A stretch of DNA of 64,000 nucleotides, taken from positions 5,084,001 through 5,148,000 of the forward strand of contig NZ_PEEU01000001.1 in NCBI RefSeq assembly GCF_002754195.1, read 5' to 3'. The stretch comes from Flavobacterium sp. 9. GTDB taxonomy: Bacteria; Bacteroidota; Bacteroidia; Flavobacteriales; Flavobacteriaceae. Shown here in pieces: positions 34,149 to 43,071 of this stretch (positions are counted from its first letter, which is position 1; each line of letters starts with the position of its first letter). A program made the translations under genes and the position numbers. The notes under the pieces were generated by a model. That model searched no databases and was not told the DNA's origin. It saw only the letters and a program-made list of their open reading frames with translations.

Positions 34149-34607
34149 ATGTATCAATCACTTTTATTTTGCCATTCTGCTTTGCGATGGTTTGTGTTAA
34201 TAAGCTTAATATACTCCATTTTTCGAGCTTATAAAGGTTATAACTTAAAACAACCTTTTACTAAAACTGATAATTCGGTCCGACATTGGACTGCTACAAT
34301 CGCACATATTCAGCTTACTTTCGGAATTCTTATTTATGTACAAAGTCCGATAGTGAAATACTTTTGGAAAAACTTTAGAGAAGGAATAAAAAATACTGAT
34401 GCCGCTTTTTTTGGAATTCTCCATATTCTCTTAATGCTGTCCGCAATTGTTTTGATCACGATTGGTTCGGCTTTAGCCAAAAGAAAACAAAATGACAGTG
34501 ATAAGTTTAGAACCATGTTAATTTGGTTTTCTATCGCTTTACTGATCATTTTTATTGCAATTCCATGGCCATTTTCTCCTTTAGCAAACAGACCTTATTT
34601 TAGATAA
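34149..34607 (+). CDS. Four-helix membrane protein, cytochrome b-like
   Basis: The start is the ATG at 34149 (MYQSLLFCHSALRW); the upstream TTG at 34125 lies in the -7 box and cannot be used. The 152-residue protein has four membrane helices with histidines in helix 1 (CHSALRW), helix 2 (RHWTATIAHIQLTFG) and helix 3 (GILHILL). Paired His in helices resemble heme b coordination in cytochrome b561/ferric-reductase-like proteins. Heme binding is a guess. First gene of the TetR-controlled set. Confidence 0.72.
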   Translation: MYQSLLFCHSALRWFVLISLIYSIFRAYKGYNLKQPFTKTDNSVRHWTATIAHIQLTFGILIYVQSPIVKYFWKNFREGIKNTDAAFFGILHILLMLSAIVLITIGSALAKRKQNDSDKFRTMLIWFSIALLIIFIAIPWPFSPLANRPYFR

Positions 34608-34613
34608 CATTTT

Positions 34614-34934
34614 ATGAAAAATTTACTGCAAACAAATACCGGAAGATTACGAATTATTGGATTTCTGGAAGGAACATCTTTATTGATATTATTATTTATA
34701 GCTGTTCCGCTGAAATATATTTTTGGAATGCCGTTTTTAACAAGACCCGTTGGTACAGTTCATGGCGCTTTATTTTTACTCTTTGTTTTTAATACTTTAA
34801 GCGTAGGAGTAGAACAAAATTGGAGATTTGCAACGACGACCTGGAAAGTGCTTTTGGCTTGTATTATTCCGTTTGGAACCTTTTATATTGATCATAAAAT
34901 TTTAAGTAAAATAAAGATAAAATCTGAAAATTAA
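34614..34934 (+). CDS. DUF3817 membrane protein
   Basis: A 106-residue protein with three membrane helices; TGRLRIIGFLEGTSLLIL, PVGTVHGALFLLFVF and CIIPFGTFYIDHKIL are the conserved DUF3817 blocks. The family is small, widespread and of unknown function. It begins 7 bases after the four-helix protein gene and so belongs to the TetR-controlled operon. Confidence 0.85.
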   Translation: MKNLLQTNTGRLRIIGFLEGTSLLILLFIAVPLKYIFGMPFLTRPVGTVHGALFLLFVFNTLSVGVEQNWRFATTTWKVLLACIIPFGTFYIDHKILSKIKIKSEN

Positions 34935-34957
34935 ATCAACTCAAAAGAATTCAAAAG

Positions 34958-35164
34958 ATGGTTTTAGTATTTAAAACAAATGTAGATTCTGTTTCGAAAG
35001 TGAAAAGAATTGCTCCAAAACTAAATAAGTTATTTCCAAAAACAAAGTGGAATTTTGATCTTGAAGATTGTGATCGTATTTTACGACTTGAATCGGATAA
35101 TGATATTATAAAAGAGATTATTGTTCTAATGAAAGTACTAGGTTTTAACTGTGAAGCTTTGTAA
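34958..35164 (+). CDS. Small soluble protein with HMA-like (ferredoxin-like) fold
   Basis: A 68-residue protein with beta-alpha-beta-beta-alpha-beta periodicity (VLVFKTNVDS, VKRIAPKLNKLF, KWNFDLEDCDRILRLES, DIIKEIIVLMKVLGFNCEAL), like heavy-metal-associated domains but without their CxxC. It follows DUF3817 by 23 bases. A HMA-like fold lacking metal cysteines is an inference from the pattern only; function unknown. Confidence 0.7.
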   Translation: MVLVFKTNVDSVSKVKRIAPKLNKLFPKTKWNFDLEDCDRILRLESDNDIIKEIIVLMKVLGFNCEAL

Positions 35165-35444
35165 ATAGTCTTTTTTAGAATCAATACAAAAACTTGTAGA
35201 GCTATAAAAATTAAGGACGAATTTAACCGCAAAGCGCGCAAAGGTTTTTATCCCATAAATATACATAGTAAAGTAAAGTTCGCAAAGCTTTGTGTTGATA
35301 AAGCTTTGCGAACTTTGTGTTTGTATAAAACCACGTAATAAAAAAAACTTTGCGCGCTTTGCGGTTAAAATAATTAGTCAATACAAAATGTTTTATGTTT
35401 CTGCACAGGTTGATCCCTTTTTATAATTGTGAAATAAGCATAAA
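35165..35444. repeat. Repeat-bearing intergenic region, copy R1a of a nested palindromic repeat
   Basis: The element at 35222-35369 has perfect 22-bp ends, starting TTTAACCGCAAAGCGCGC (35222-35243) and its reverse complement (35348-35369), and an inner perfect 17-bp inverted repeat (35275-35291 with 35300-35316, AAAGTTCGCAAAGCTTT). No reading frame is present. Related copies lie at 50631-50786, 55615-55737 and, as one end, 55868-55889. The remaining bases show nothing else recognisable. Confidence 0.85.
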
Positions 35445-35470
35445 AAAACCAGAAGATAGCTTCTGGTTTT
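35445..35470 (-). terminator. Intrinsic terminator after lpxD
   Basis: An 11-bp perfect stem (35445-35455 with 35460-35470), a 4-base loop, and an A-run on the left that reads as U-tract on the minus strand. Confidence 0.85.
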
Positions 35471-35490
35471 ATATATAAATATTATTTAGA

Positions 35491-36489
35491 TTATTTTTTA
35501 GAATCGCAAACCATTCGTTTTAAAATCGCCCATTGTTTTAGAGCATCACGAGCTTCAACAGCTGGATAACCCAACATGGTTTTTCCTGCAGGAACATCAC
35601 CAACAACACCTGAACCAGCTCCAACAATTGCTCCATCACCAATAGTTGTATGATCTTTTATAGAAGCGCTTCCGCCAATAATAACACCATTTCCTAAAGT
35701 TACAGAACCTGCTAAACCACTATTTCCGGCCATAATACAAAATTTACCTAATTTACTATTATGTCCAATTTGTACTAAATTGTCGATTTTGCAACCGTCA
35801 CCAAGAACGGTAGAACTAAATTTACCACGGTCAACACAAGTGTTAGCGCCAATTTCAACTCCGTTTCCGATAATTACATTTCCGATTTGTGGAATTTTCA
35901 CCAAACCTTTTTCGCTACAAGGACGGAATCCAAAACCATCTGCTCCAATTGTTGCATTTGGATGAATAATACAATCGGTACCAATATGACAACGTTCACG
36001 AACTACTGTTCCTGACCAAATGATTGTGTTTTTACCAATAGTACATTCGTCCAGAATAGTTACGTTTGGATAAATAGTAGCAAAAGCACCAATTTCAACT
36101 TTTGGACCAATATAACAACCGGCACCAATTCTTGCACCTTCGCCAATAATTGCAGTTTCGTCTACAACTGCTGTTCTGTGAATGTCATTGTGGAATAAAG
36201 GAGTAGGAGGGGCAAAAAGGGCCAAAATTTGAGACATTGCTAAATCGGCATTTTTTACTTTTATAAAAGCGCGATTTTCTCCCGGTTCTATCGAAATATC
36301 TTCGTTAACTACAGCAATAGATGCATTTGAAGCAGACCAAAATTTTTCGTATTTTTTGTTTCCTATAAATGAAATTTCTGAAGTTGTAGCTTTTTCTAAT
36401 TGCTCTGTTGCAGTAATGCTTTGTGAAGTATTGCCGTAAATTACGCCATTTATAACTTCATTGATTTCTTGAATTGAATAGGATTTCAT
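35491..36489 (-). CDS. lpxD: UDP-3-O-(3-hydroxyacyl)glucosamine N-acyltransferase
   Basis: The third lipid A enzyme adds a 3-hydroxyacyl chain from ACP to the 2-amino group of UDP-3-O-acylglucosamine. The 332-residue protein has an N-terminal uridine-binding domain (about 1-100), then a left-handed beta-helix with hexapeptide repeats, and the catalytic histidine in NLVQIGHNSKLG. It ends in a short helical segment (EARDALKQWAILKRM). It stands alone on the minus strand, away from other lpx genes. Confidence 0.94.
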   Translation of the reverse strand: MKSYSIQEINEVINGVIYGNTSQSITATEQLEKATTSEISFIGNKKYEKFWSASNASIAVVNEDISIEPGENRAFIKVKNADLAMSQILALFAPPTPLFHNDIHRTAVVDETAIIGEGARIGAGCYIGPKVEIGAFATIYPNVTILDECTIGKNTIIWSGTVVRERCHIGTDCIIHPNATIGADGFGFRPCSEKGLVKIPQIGNVIIGNGVEIGANTCVDRGKFSSTVLGDGCKIDNLVQIGHNSKLGKFCIMAGNSGLAGSVTLGNGVIIGGSASIKDHTTIGDGAIVGAGSGVVGDVPAGKTMLGYPAVEARDALKQWAILKRMVCDSKK

Positions 36490-36604
36490 TGAGTGAATTT
36501 AATTGACTTAGGGTTAATTTTTGCCAAATAAAATCAATTAGATTCTAATTACCTAATATTTTTTTTGTGTTTGTTAAAAAGTGTTTAAAATAATGCTCCA
36601 AATA

Positions 36605-37150
36605 TTACAAATTTAACATTAAATCTATCAATTTATTAATTGTTTTCCAGTTTCTGGTGGTTGCTTTTACTTTCAGTTTACTCTCGATTATGCTATTTGT
36701 AAGTTTTGAATTTCCTGTTGGATTAGGGTAAAAAATATACATTACTTTGTTGATTGTTATGTGTTTATCTTCTTTGAAATCGATTGATTTAAAAAGGTCA
36801 AGATCTGTAATTGCTGGTTCTTTTGATAAAAAAGTAACATATGGCTGCGTCGGATCATTTATTTTATCATCAGAATATGGATTTTGTTGTGCACATTTTT
36901 GTAATTCCTCCAGAGTCAAAATTAACACAGGAACCTGATAGCCAAAATGTTTTTCGATACTATTTGCGATCTGATTTTCTAAATCGGAAATATTAGTAAG
37001 ATTACTAGTAAAAATAATATTTCCGCTCTGAATATAAGTGCTGATGTTTTCAATGGGAAGCTCTGTTAATATGGATCTTAAAGTTTCCATTTTAATAAGT
37101 TTTTGTCCACTGACATTAATACCACGCAAAAAAGCAATATAGGTTTGCAT
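36605..37150 (-). CDS. DUF1697 family protein
   Basis: A 181-residue soluble protein with the DUF1697 hallmarks: TYIAFLRGINVSGQKLIKM at the start, then TYIQSGNIIFTS, and C-terminal TTRNWKTINKL. The family is common and uncharacterised. It is the sole gene between two terminators on the minus strand. Confidence 0.92.
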   Translation of the reverse strand: MQTYIAFLRGINVSGQKLIKMETLRSILTELPIENISTYIQSGNIIFTSNLTNISDLENQIANSIEKHFGYQVPVLILTLEELQKCAQQNPYSDDKINDPTQPYVTFLSKEPAITDLDLFKSIDFKEDKHITINKVMYIFYPNPTGNSKLTNSIIESKLKVKATTRNWKTINKLIDLMLNL

Positions 37151-37174
37151 TGTTTTTGAAACTTAGATTAAAAT

Positions 37175-37215
37175 AAAAAAAGCGATTCACTTTTGATAAA
37201 AGGAATCGCTTTTTT
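37175..37215 (-). terminator. Intrinsic terminator after msrB
   Basis: A 13-bp perfect outer stem (37175-37187 with 37203-37215) and an inner 5-bp stem, with A/T runs on both sides. Confidence 0.88.
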
Positions 37216-37223
37216 TTAAATAT

Positions 37224-37670
37224 TTATTCTGTTATTTTGGATAACGAAATAGCATTAATGCAATATCGCAAACCGCTTGGCTCTGGTCCATCAGGAAAAA
37301 CATGTCCCAGATGTGCGTCACAAGTATTACAAACTACTTCAACGCGAATCATTCCGTATGATTTATCGGCATGATAAGCGATTGCATTTTCTTTTAAAGG
37401 TTGTGTAAAAGAAGGCCAGCCTGTTCCTGATTCAAACTTTTCTGAAGCATCAAAAAGCAAAGTTCCACAACATTTACACTCGTAGATTCCGGGATCAAAC
37501 AAACTGCAAAGCTCAGAACTAAAAGACCTTTCGGTACCTTTTAAGCGTGTTACCTGAAATTCTTCGGGTGTTAAGATCTGTTTCCATTCTTCAGGTGTTT
37601 TTTCAACTCTTTTCTCCGGAACCGGATTTCCTTTATTTGTATAACGAATTATGTCTGCCCATTTTATCAT
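37224..37670 (-). CDS. msrB: Peptide-methionine (R)-S-oxide reductase
   Basis: Reduces methionine-R-sulfoxide in proteins. The 148-residue protein has the four zinc cysteines (Cys65 and Cys68 in CKCC, Cys114 and Cys117 in CNTC), GTGWPSF at 82-88, HLGHVFPDGP and the catalytic Cys137 in LRYCIN. It has no signal peptide, so it acts in the cytoplasm. Directly upstream of the coding start lies a short repeat containing the GTTTCAGGTTT motif. Confidence 0.96.
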   Translation of the reverse strand: MIKWADIIRYTNKGNPVPEKRVEKTPEEWKQILTPEEFQVTRLKGTERSFSSELCSLFDPGIYECKCCGTLLFDASEKFESGTGWPSFTQPLKENAIAYHADKSYGMIRVEVVCNTCDAHLGHVFPDGPEPSGLRYCINAISLSKITE

Positions 37671-37749
37671 AACTTTTTCTTTTAGTTTGAGGTTTCACGT
37701 TTCAGGTTTACTTTGACTGAACACTAAAAACTGAATACTGACATTTTAT

Positions 37750-38848
37750 CTATTCTTCTTCTTTTTGCCCCATCATCATCAGGAATGCTTTCAGGAATGG
37801 GTCAATATTTCCGTTCATAACGCCATCAACATCGCTGGTTTCGTAACCGGTGCGAACGTCTTTTACTAATTTATAAGGCTGCATTACATAATTACGTATT
37901 TGCGAACCCCATTCGATTTTCATTTTTCCGGCTTCAATATCGGCACGTTGTGCTTGTTGTTTTTTCAATTCGATTTCATACAATTGAGAACGTAGCATTT
38001 GCATGGCACGCTGTCTGTTGTCTTGCTGTGATCTGGTTTCAGAACACTGAATCTGAATTCCGGTAGGTTTGTGTACTAATTGTACTTTGGTCTCTACCTT
38101 ATTTACGTTTTGTCCTCCGGCTCCACTAGAGCGAGAAGTTGTAATTTCGATATCGGCAGGATTAATGTCAATTTCGATACTATCATCAACAAGCGGATAA
38201 ACATAAACTGAAGCAAATGAAGTGTGACGTTTCGCATTACTATCAAAAGGTGAGATTCTGACTAAACGGTGTACACCATTTTCTCCTTTTAAATATCCAA
38301 AAGAATAATCTCCTTCAAACTCGAGCGTTACGGTTTTGATACCGGCAACCTCACCAGCCTGAAAGTTCAGTTCTTTTATTTTGTAGCCGTAACTTTCTCC
38401 CCACATCATATACATACGCATCAGCATTCCGGCCCAATCACAACTTTCAGTTCCTCCGGCGCCGGCAGTAATTTGAACTACGGCACTTAAACTGTCACCT
38501 TCGTCAGAAAGCATGTTTTTGAACTCAATGTTTTCGATATGAGTTTGTGTAATCTTGTAATGTTCGTCTAATTCTTCTGCAGAAAGTTCTCCTTCTTTAT
38601 AAAAATCATGCGCCAGTTGCAATTCGTCTGTAAGTTCAATGGCTTTGTTGTAATCTTCGATCCATTTTTTCTTGTTTCGAAGGTTTTTTACAATGACTTC
38701 AGCTTCTTTTGCATTGTTCCAAAAGTCGGGTGCGAACGTTTTTTCTTCTTCGTTGGCAATTTCGATTAGCTTGGCATCAACGTCAAAGATACCTCCTCAA
38801 CGCACCAAGGCGCTCCACAATACCTTTTATTTGTTCGGTAGTTGTCAT
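37750..38848 (-). CDS. prfB: Peptide chain release factor 2, with programmed +1 frameshift
   Basis: The gene starts at ATG 38848 (MTTTEQIKG...) and reads 21 codons to an in-frame UGA at 38785-38783. The sequence before it, AGGAGG (38797-38792), then TAT CTT TGA C, is the classic prfB frameshift site: the ribosome slips on CUU and continues in +1 with GAC (38784). The product is 21 + 344 = 365 residues, exactly RF2 length. Downstream are SPFDSN and the GGQ motif in [16 protein letters not shown]2 recognises UGA, so low RF2 raises frameshifting (autogenous control). Confidence 0.96.
38792..38797 (-). promoter_or_regulatory. Shine-Dalgarno-like frameshift stimulator in prfB
   Basis: AGGAGG on the minus strand lies 3 bases upstream of the CUU UGA C slippery site. 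In E. coli such a hexamer at this distance drives the shift by pairing with 16S rRNA. Confidence 0.85.
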
Positions 38849-39367
38849 AAATTAATAGTAGTTTTTTAGGTTTTTTATAAATATTACGTAATTATTTAAA
38901 AGCTGAATTTTGATCAAATTGAACGATTTGTAAATACGTAATTTTGTTGTACAAAAATAAGATATAGTTTTCAGAATATTGAAAATATTTTAACATAAGA
39001 AGAAAGTATATTCAAAAGTATTAAGTGATGAATAATATTGTTGCTTTCATAAGCAAATTCAACTTATGTAGAGATGATTTGGTTTAAGAATATGAGAAGA
39101 TACCATGTTACTTATAAAAATATCCAGGTCAATGAGACTATATAGTATTGTGTATGTGTGAAGTAGATTTATTATTTTGGTAAACAAAATAGTTTCTAAA
39201 ATTATAAGTTAGATTTAGAATATTATATTAGTTTTATATGTTTTTTGCAAATATTACGTTAATTTGGTTTTATAGTATGTCACAAGTTAAATTTTAGTAA
39301 AACTTGCCAAGAATAACTATTAGTAATACGTAATTTTGCTGCACAAAAAAGATACACTTTTTAGAAT
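38849..39367. other. Intergenic region with a duplicated promoter segment
   Basis: The 519-base space has two related segments: 38868-38990 and 39238-39383. Both carry ATATTACGT, then ATACGTAATTTTG with a -7 box (38939-38946 and 39331-39338), then ACAAAAA, GATA and AGAATAT(T/G)GAAA. The right copy ends in the threonine aldolase ATG (39368); the left copy has ATT there. Between them (39000-39237) no reading frame or structure is visible. Confidence 0.65.
39304..39338 (+). promoter_or_regulatory. Promoter of the threonine aldolase gene
   Basis: TTG at 39304-39306 and TAATTTTG at 39331-39338 are 24 bases apart; the predicted leader is about 23 bases before the ATG at 39368. The left copy of this segment has TTG (38919-38921) 17 bases before its box. 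Confidence 0.55.
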
Positions 39368-40387
39368 ATGGAAATAAATTTAATTAGCGATACCATTACC
39401 AAACCAACATACGAAATGTTGCAGTATATGTTTAACGCTCATGTTGGCGATGACGTATACAGGCAAGATCCTACAGTTATTGAGTTGGAGACTAAAGTTG
39501 CTGAATTTTTTGGAATGGAGGCCGGACTTTTTTTTCCGTCAGGAACTATGGCAAACCAAACCGCTATTAAATTACACACACAACCAGGAGAGCAATTAAT
39601 TGCCGATAAATATGCACACGTTTATCATTATGAAGGAGGAGGAGTTTCTTTTAACAGTGGCGTTTCATGCTGCTTGTTAGACGGACATCGCGGAATGATA
39701 AATGCAGCTCAGGTTGCAGCAGCGATTAATGATCCTGAGTTTTACCACAGTCCGTTGACGAGTTTAGTTTGTGTAGAAAACACGACAAATAAAGGCGGTG
39801 GAGCTTGTTATGAATTAGAAGATTTAAAAGAGATAAAAAAGGTTTGTGATGCCAATAATCTGAAGTTTCATTTAGATGGAGCCAGAATTTGGAATGCATT
39901 GGTTGCGAAGAGACAAAACCCGAAAGAATTTGGAGCAATTTTCGATACCATTTCGGTTTGTTTGTCAAAAGGATTAGGTGCGCCAATTGGTTCTATTTTG
40001 CTTGGGACTAAAGATGATATTCGCAGGGCGTTGAGAATCAGGAAGATATTAGGCGGAGGAATGCGTCAAGTTGGATATTTGGCTGCAGCTGGATTGTTTG
40101 CTTTGGCTAATAATATCGAAAGACTTGCAGAAGATCATAGAAGAGCCAAAGAAATTGCAGCAATTTTAAGCACAAAACCGTGGGTATCTCATATTGAGCC
40201 AGTTGAAACCAATATTTTGATTTTCTCATTGGCCGAAGGTTATAGCGATCAGCTTTTGATTGAAAAATTAAAACTCAAGAACATTTTAATAAGTTCAATG
40301 GGACACAATAAACTAAGAATTGTGACGCATTTAGATTATAAAGAAGTAATGCATACGTATGTAATTGAAACGCTTCAGAAGTTTTAA
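39368..40387 (+). CDS. Threonine aldolase family protein
   Basis: A PLP enzyme (fold type I) cleaving L-threonine or allo-threonine to glycine and acetaldehyde. The 339-residue protein has the substrate-binding DDVYRQDPTV near residue 28, GTMANQ (59-64), Asp170 in HLDGARIWNA stacking with PLP nitrogen, and the PLP lysine Lys201 in SVCLSKGLGAPIG. These are the conserved blocks of low-specificity L-threonine aldolases (LtaE). Product glycine would feed the glycine cleavage system, whose gcvT is also in this window. Confidence 0.92.
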   Translation: MEINLISDTITKPTYEMLQYMFNAHVGDDVYRQDPTVIELETKVAEFFGMEAGLFFPSGTMANQTAIKLHTQPGEQLIADKYAHVYHYEGGGVSFNSGVSCCLLDGHRGMINAAQVAAAINDPEFYHSPLTSLVCVENTTNKGGGACYELEDLKEIKKVCDANNLKFHLDGARIWNALVAKRQNPKEFGAIFDTISVCLSKGLGAPIGSILLGTKDDIRRALRIRKILGGGMRQVGYLAAAGLFALANNIERLAEDHRRAKEIAAILSTKPWVSHIEPVETNILIFSLAEGYSDQLLIEKLKLKNILISSMGHNKLRIVTHLDYKEVMHTYVIETLQKF

Positions 40388-40392
40388 AAAAA

Positions 40393-40475
40393 GGTTCTGA
40401 GGTACTAAGATTCTAAGGTTCTGAGTTTTTTCCAATTGGAGACTTAGCGCCTTAGAATCTTAGTTTCTTAGGATC
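40393..40475. repeat. Dispersed repeat R3 with a terminator-like hairpin
   Basis: A perfect 15-bp inverted repeat, ACTAAGATTCTAAGG at 40404-40418 and its complement at 40450-40464, lies within a GGTTCTGAGG..CTAAGATTCTAAGGTTCTGAG sequence of the same family as 57074-57134 and 59277-59343. It separates two convergent genes and may end both transcripts. Confidence 0.7.
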
Positions 40476-40796
40476 TTATTTAAACAAATTATCCATCCCT
40501 GGAATCATTGGCATATCCATTTTTGCAACAGCGTCAAGTTCTTGCTCGTTAACGCTTGTAGCTCTTTCTATTGCTTTATTTAGCGTTACTACAAGGTAAT
40601 CTTCCAATTGTTCTTTGTCTTCAAGTAAAGAGTCGTCGATAGAGATTGTTTTTACTTTTCTATTTGCAGTAAGCGTTACTTTTAATAATCCATCAGCGCT
40701 TTGTTCGTCAATTAAAACTGTATCTAAACGCTTTTTTGTATCTTCAATTTTTTGTTGGGTTTCTTTAAGTTTACCCATCATTCCCATTAAATCCAT
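40476..40796 (-). CDS. YbaB/EbfC family nucleoid-associated protein
   Basis: A 106-residue DNA-binding protein. [25 protein letters not shown] at the N-terminus forms the first long helix and [22 protein letters not shown] the beta sheet; the C-terminus holds a second helix. Size and pattern match YbaB, which binds DNA non-specifically as a dimer. It is divergent from the peptidase gene. Confidence 0.9.
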   Translation of the reverse strand: MDLMGMMGKLKETQQKIEDTKKRLDTVLIDEQSADGLLKVTLTANRKVKTISIDDSLLEDKEQLEDYLVVTLNKAIERATSVNEQELDAVAKMDMPMIPGMDNLFK

Positions 40797-40824
40797 TTTT
40801 TGTTGATTTTTAAATTATTTCATA

Positions 40825-40854
40825 CAAAATTAGTATATTGCTGTATTATATCAA
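40825..40854 (-). promoter_or_regulatory. Promoter of the YbaB gene
   Basis: Plus-strand CAAAATTA (40825-40832) reads TAATTTTG on the minus strand, and TTG (40852-40854) lies 19 bases upstream of it. Leader about 22 bases to the ATG at 40796. Confidence 0.68.
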
Positions 40855-40900
40855 TAGAATATTTTATGAAAAAATTAATTCTGTTCTATTGTGATTGTAG

Positions 40901-40908
40901 TATTTTTG
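40901..40908 (+). promoter_or_regulatory. -7 box of the prolyl oligopeptidase gene
   Basis: TATTTTTG matches the -7 consensus; the predicted leader to the ATG at 40941 is about 26 bases. No well-spaced -33 TTG. Confidence 0.5.
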
Positions 40909-40940
40909 CAACTCCGAATTTACAAACCAATGCTTAATCA

Positions 40941-43001
40941 ATGCAAAACGATATAATGGCTCCAAAGGCCAAAGAAATTCCTAAAACACTAAAAAAACAT
41001 AAAGAAGCCCGAATAGATAATTATTTTTGGCTTAACGATCGCGAAAATCCTGAGGTTATCGATTATTTAAATCAGGAAAATGCGTACTACCAAAGCATGA
41101 CAACGCATACAAAAAATCTTCAGGGAGATTTGTATGAAGAAATGAAAGGCAGAATCAAAGAAGACGATTCGTCTGTTCCTTATTTTTATAATGGATATTT
41201 CTATATCACCCGTTTCGAAACAGGAAAAGATTATCCAATTTTCGCCAGAAAAAAAGGAAGCCTTTCGGCAGAAGAAGAAATTATGTTCAACTGTAATGAA
41301 TTGTCAGTGGGACACGCTTATTTTAAATTAGGCGGTTTGAGTATAAGTCCAGATAACAAATTTGCCAGTTTTGGTGTTGATATTGTTGGAAGAAGAATTT
41401 ATACCATTCAGTTTAAAAACTTAGAAACAGGAGAAATTCTGTCAGATAAAATCGAAAATGCTACAGGCGCATCTGTTTGGGCAAACGATAATAAAACGGT
41501 TTTTTATACCAAACAAGACGAAGTTACTTTAAGAGCTGATAAAATTTTCAAGCATAAATTAAACACAGATTCAGTAAATGATGTTTTGGTTTTTGATGAA
41601 ACCGATGATACTTTTAATGTTTCTGTAGGGAAAGAAAAATCCAGAAAATATATTGTTATTAGTTCAGGAAGTACTTTGACGACTGAATATAGAATTTTGA
41701 ACTCAGATAATCCTGATGGAGAATTCGAAGTGTTTCAGAAACGTGTTCGTGGTTTAGAATATAGTATTTCGCATTTTGAAGATTCGTTTTATGTCTTGAC
41801 TAATAAAGATAAGGCGACTAACTTTAAGTTGATGAAAACGCCTGAGAATAAAACAGGAAAGAAAAATTGGGTAGATCTTATTCCGCATCGTGAAGATGTT
41901 TTGTTAGAAGATATCGAAATCTTTAAAAACTATTTAGTTGTTGAAGAACGCTCAAACGGATTAAATCATATTCGTATAATGCCGTGGAATGGTGAACCTG
42001 ACTATTATCTTCCGTTTGGCAGCGAAACTTACAATGCTTTTACGACTTCGAATATTGATTTTGATACAGATGTTTTACGTTATAGTTATCAATCTCTTGC
42101 AACGCCATCGTCTGTAATTGATTTTAATATGAAAACTAAAACCAAAGAAATCTTAAAGGAACAACAGGTTTTAGGTGGTAAATTTGATAAAGAAAATTAC
42201 GTCGAAGAACGCGTTTGGGCAACAGCGAGAGATGGAGTAAAAGTGCCGATTTCGATGATTTATCGCAAAGGATTGAATAAAGATGGTAAAAATCCGTTAT
42301 TGCTTTACGCATATGGTTCATACGGAATCACAATGGATACTTATTTTTCATCAACAAGACTTTCATTGTTAGACCGCGGATTTGTTTATGCAATTGCCCA
42401 TATTCGAGGAGGAGAAGATTTAGGAAGACAATGGTATGAAGACGGAAAACTGTTAAAAAAGAAAAATACCTTTACAGATTTCATCGATTGCTCTAAATTT
42501 GTAATTAACGAAAAATATACTTCTTCGAAACATTTGTATGCAGAAGGAGGATCAGCAGGAGGACTTTTAATGGGAGTTATCATAAATGAAGCTCCTGAAT
42601 TATACAACGGAGTTATCGCTCAGGTGCCTTTTGTTGATGTTATTACAACAATGTTAGACGATAGCATTCCGTTGACAACTGGAGAATACGACGAATGGGG
42701 AAACCCAAACAAGAAAGAATATTATGATTATATGTTATCGTATTCACCTTACGATAACGTAAAAGCGCAAAATTATCCAAATATGTATGTATCAACCGGA
42801 TTGCACGATTCGCAGGTACAATATTGGGAGCCAGCCAAATGGGTAGCCAAATTGAGAAATGTAAAAACAAATAATAATCTTTTGTTTTTAGATACCAATA
42901 TGGATGCTGGACATGGTGGAGCTTCAGGACGTTTTGAGGCTTTAAAAGACTTAGCAAAAGAATTTAGTTTTTTATTAGATTTAGAAAAAATTAAAAGCTA
43001 A
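40941..43001 (+). CDS. S9A prolyl oligopeptidase family peptidase (oligopeptidase B type)
   Basis: A 686-residue cytosolic serine peptidase. It has an N-terminal DNYFWLNDRENPEVIDYLNQEN segment, a seven-bladed propeller (about 75-400), then an alpha/beta hydrolase domain with LLLYAYGSYG, AIAHIRGGEDLGRQWYEDGK, the nucleophile serine in GGSAGGLLMG, and the charge-relay aspartate and histidine toward the C-terminus (HDSQVQYWEP, DAGHGGASGR). These are the S9A oligopeptidase B signatures, with no signal peptide. It degrades short peptides after basic residues in known members. Confidence 0.94.
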   Translation: MQNDIMAPKAKEIPKTLKKHKEARIDNYFWLNDRENPEVIDYLNQENAYYQSMTTHTKNLQGDLYEEMKGRIKEDDSSVPYFYNGYFYITRFETGKDYPIFARKKGSLSAEEEIMFNCNELSVGHAYFKLGGLSISPDNKFASFGVDIVGRRIYTIQFKNLETGEILSDKIENATGASVWANDNKTVFYTKQDEVTLRADKIFKHKLNTDSVNDVLVFDETDDTFNVSVGKEKSRKYIVISSGSTLTTEYRILNSDNPDGEFEVFQKRVRGLEYSISHFEDSFYVLTNKDKATNFKLMKTPENKTGKKNWVDLIPHREDVLLEDIEIFKNYLVVEERSNGLNHIRIMPWNGEPDYYLPFGSETYNAFTTSNIDFDTDVLRYSYQSLATPSSVIDFNMKTKTKEILKEQQVLGGKFDKENYVEERVWATARDGVKVPISMIYRKGLNKDGKNPLLLYAYGSYGITMDTYFSSTRLSLLDRGFVYAIAHIRGGEDLGRQWYEDGKLLKKKNTFTDFIDCSKFVINEKYTSSKHLYAEGGSAGGLLMGVIINEAPELYNGVIAQVPFVDVITTMLDDSIPLTTGEYDEWGNPNKKEYYDYMLSYSPYDNVKAQNYPNMYVSTGLHDSQVQYWEPAKWVAKLRNVKTNNNLLFLDTNMDAGHGGASGRFEALKDLAKEFSFLLDLEKIKS

Positions 43002-43016
43002 TTAGAAATTTTTTGT

Positions 43017-43024
43017 TAAATTTG
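43017..43024 (+). promoter_or_regulatory. -7 box of the cysteine-synthase-like gene
   Basis: TAAATTTG, exact match; transcription would begin near 43031. Leader to ATG 43072 is about 41 bases, or about 17 to the alternative ATG at 43048. Confidence 0.5.
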
Positions 43025-43071
43025 CAACCTATCAAGGTTATTTTAAAATGCCTTTGATTAACTATTTTTTT

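Noticed and set aside
38623-38848. prfB could be read as a truncated 290-residue release factor with an in-frame stop upstream
   Set aside because: The stop is the UGA of the classical RF2 frameshift site with SD-like AGGAGG, and the shifted reading gives the normal 365 residues.
39000-39237. A possible pseudogene between the two duplicated promoter segments
   Set aside because: No frame or similarity to the threonine aldolase could be seen after the left copy.
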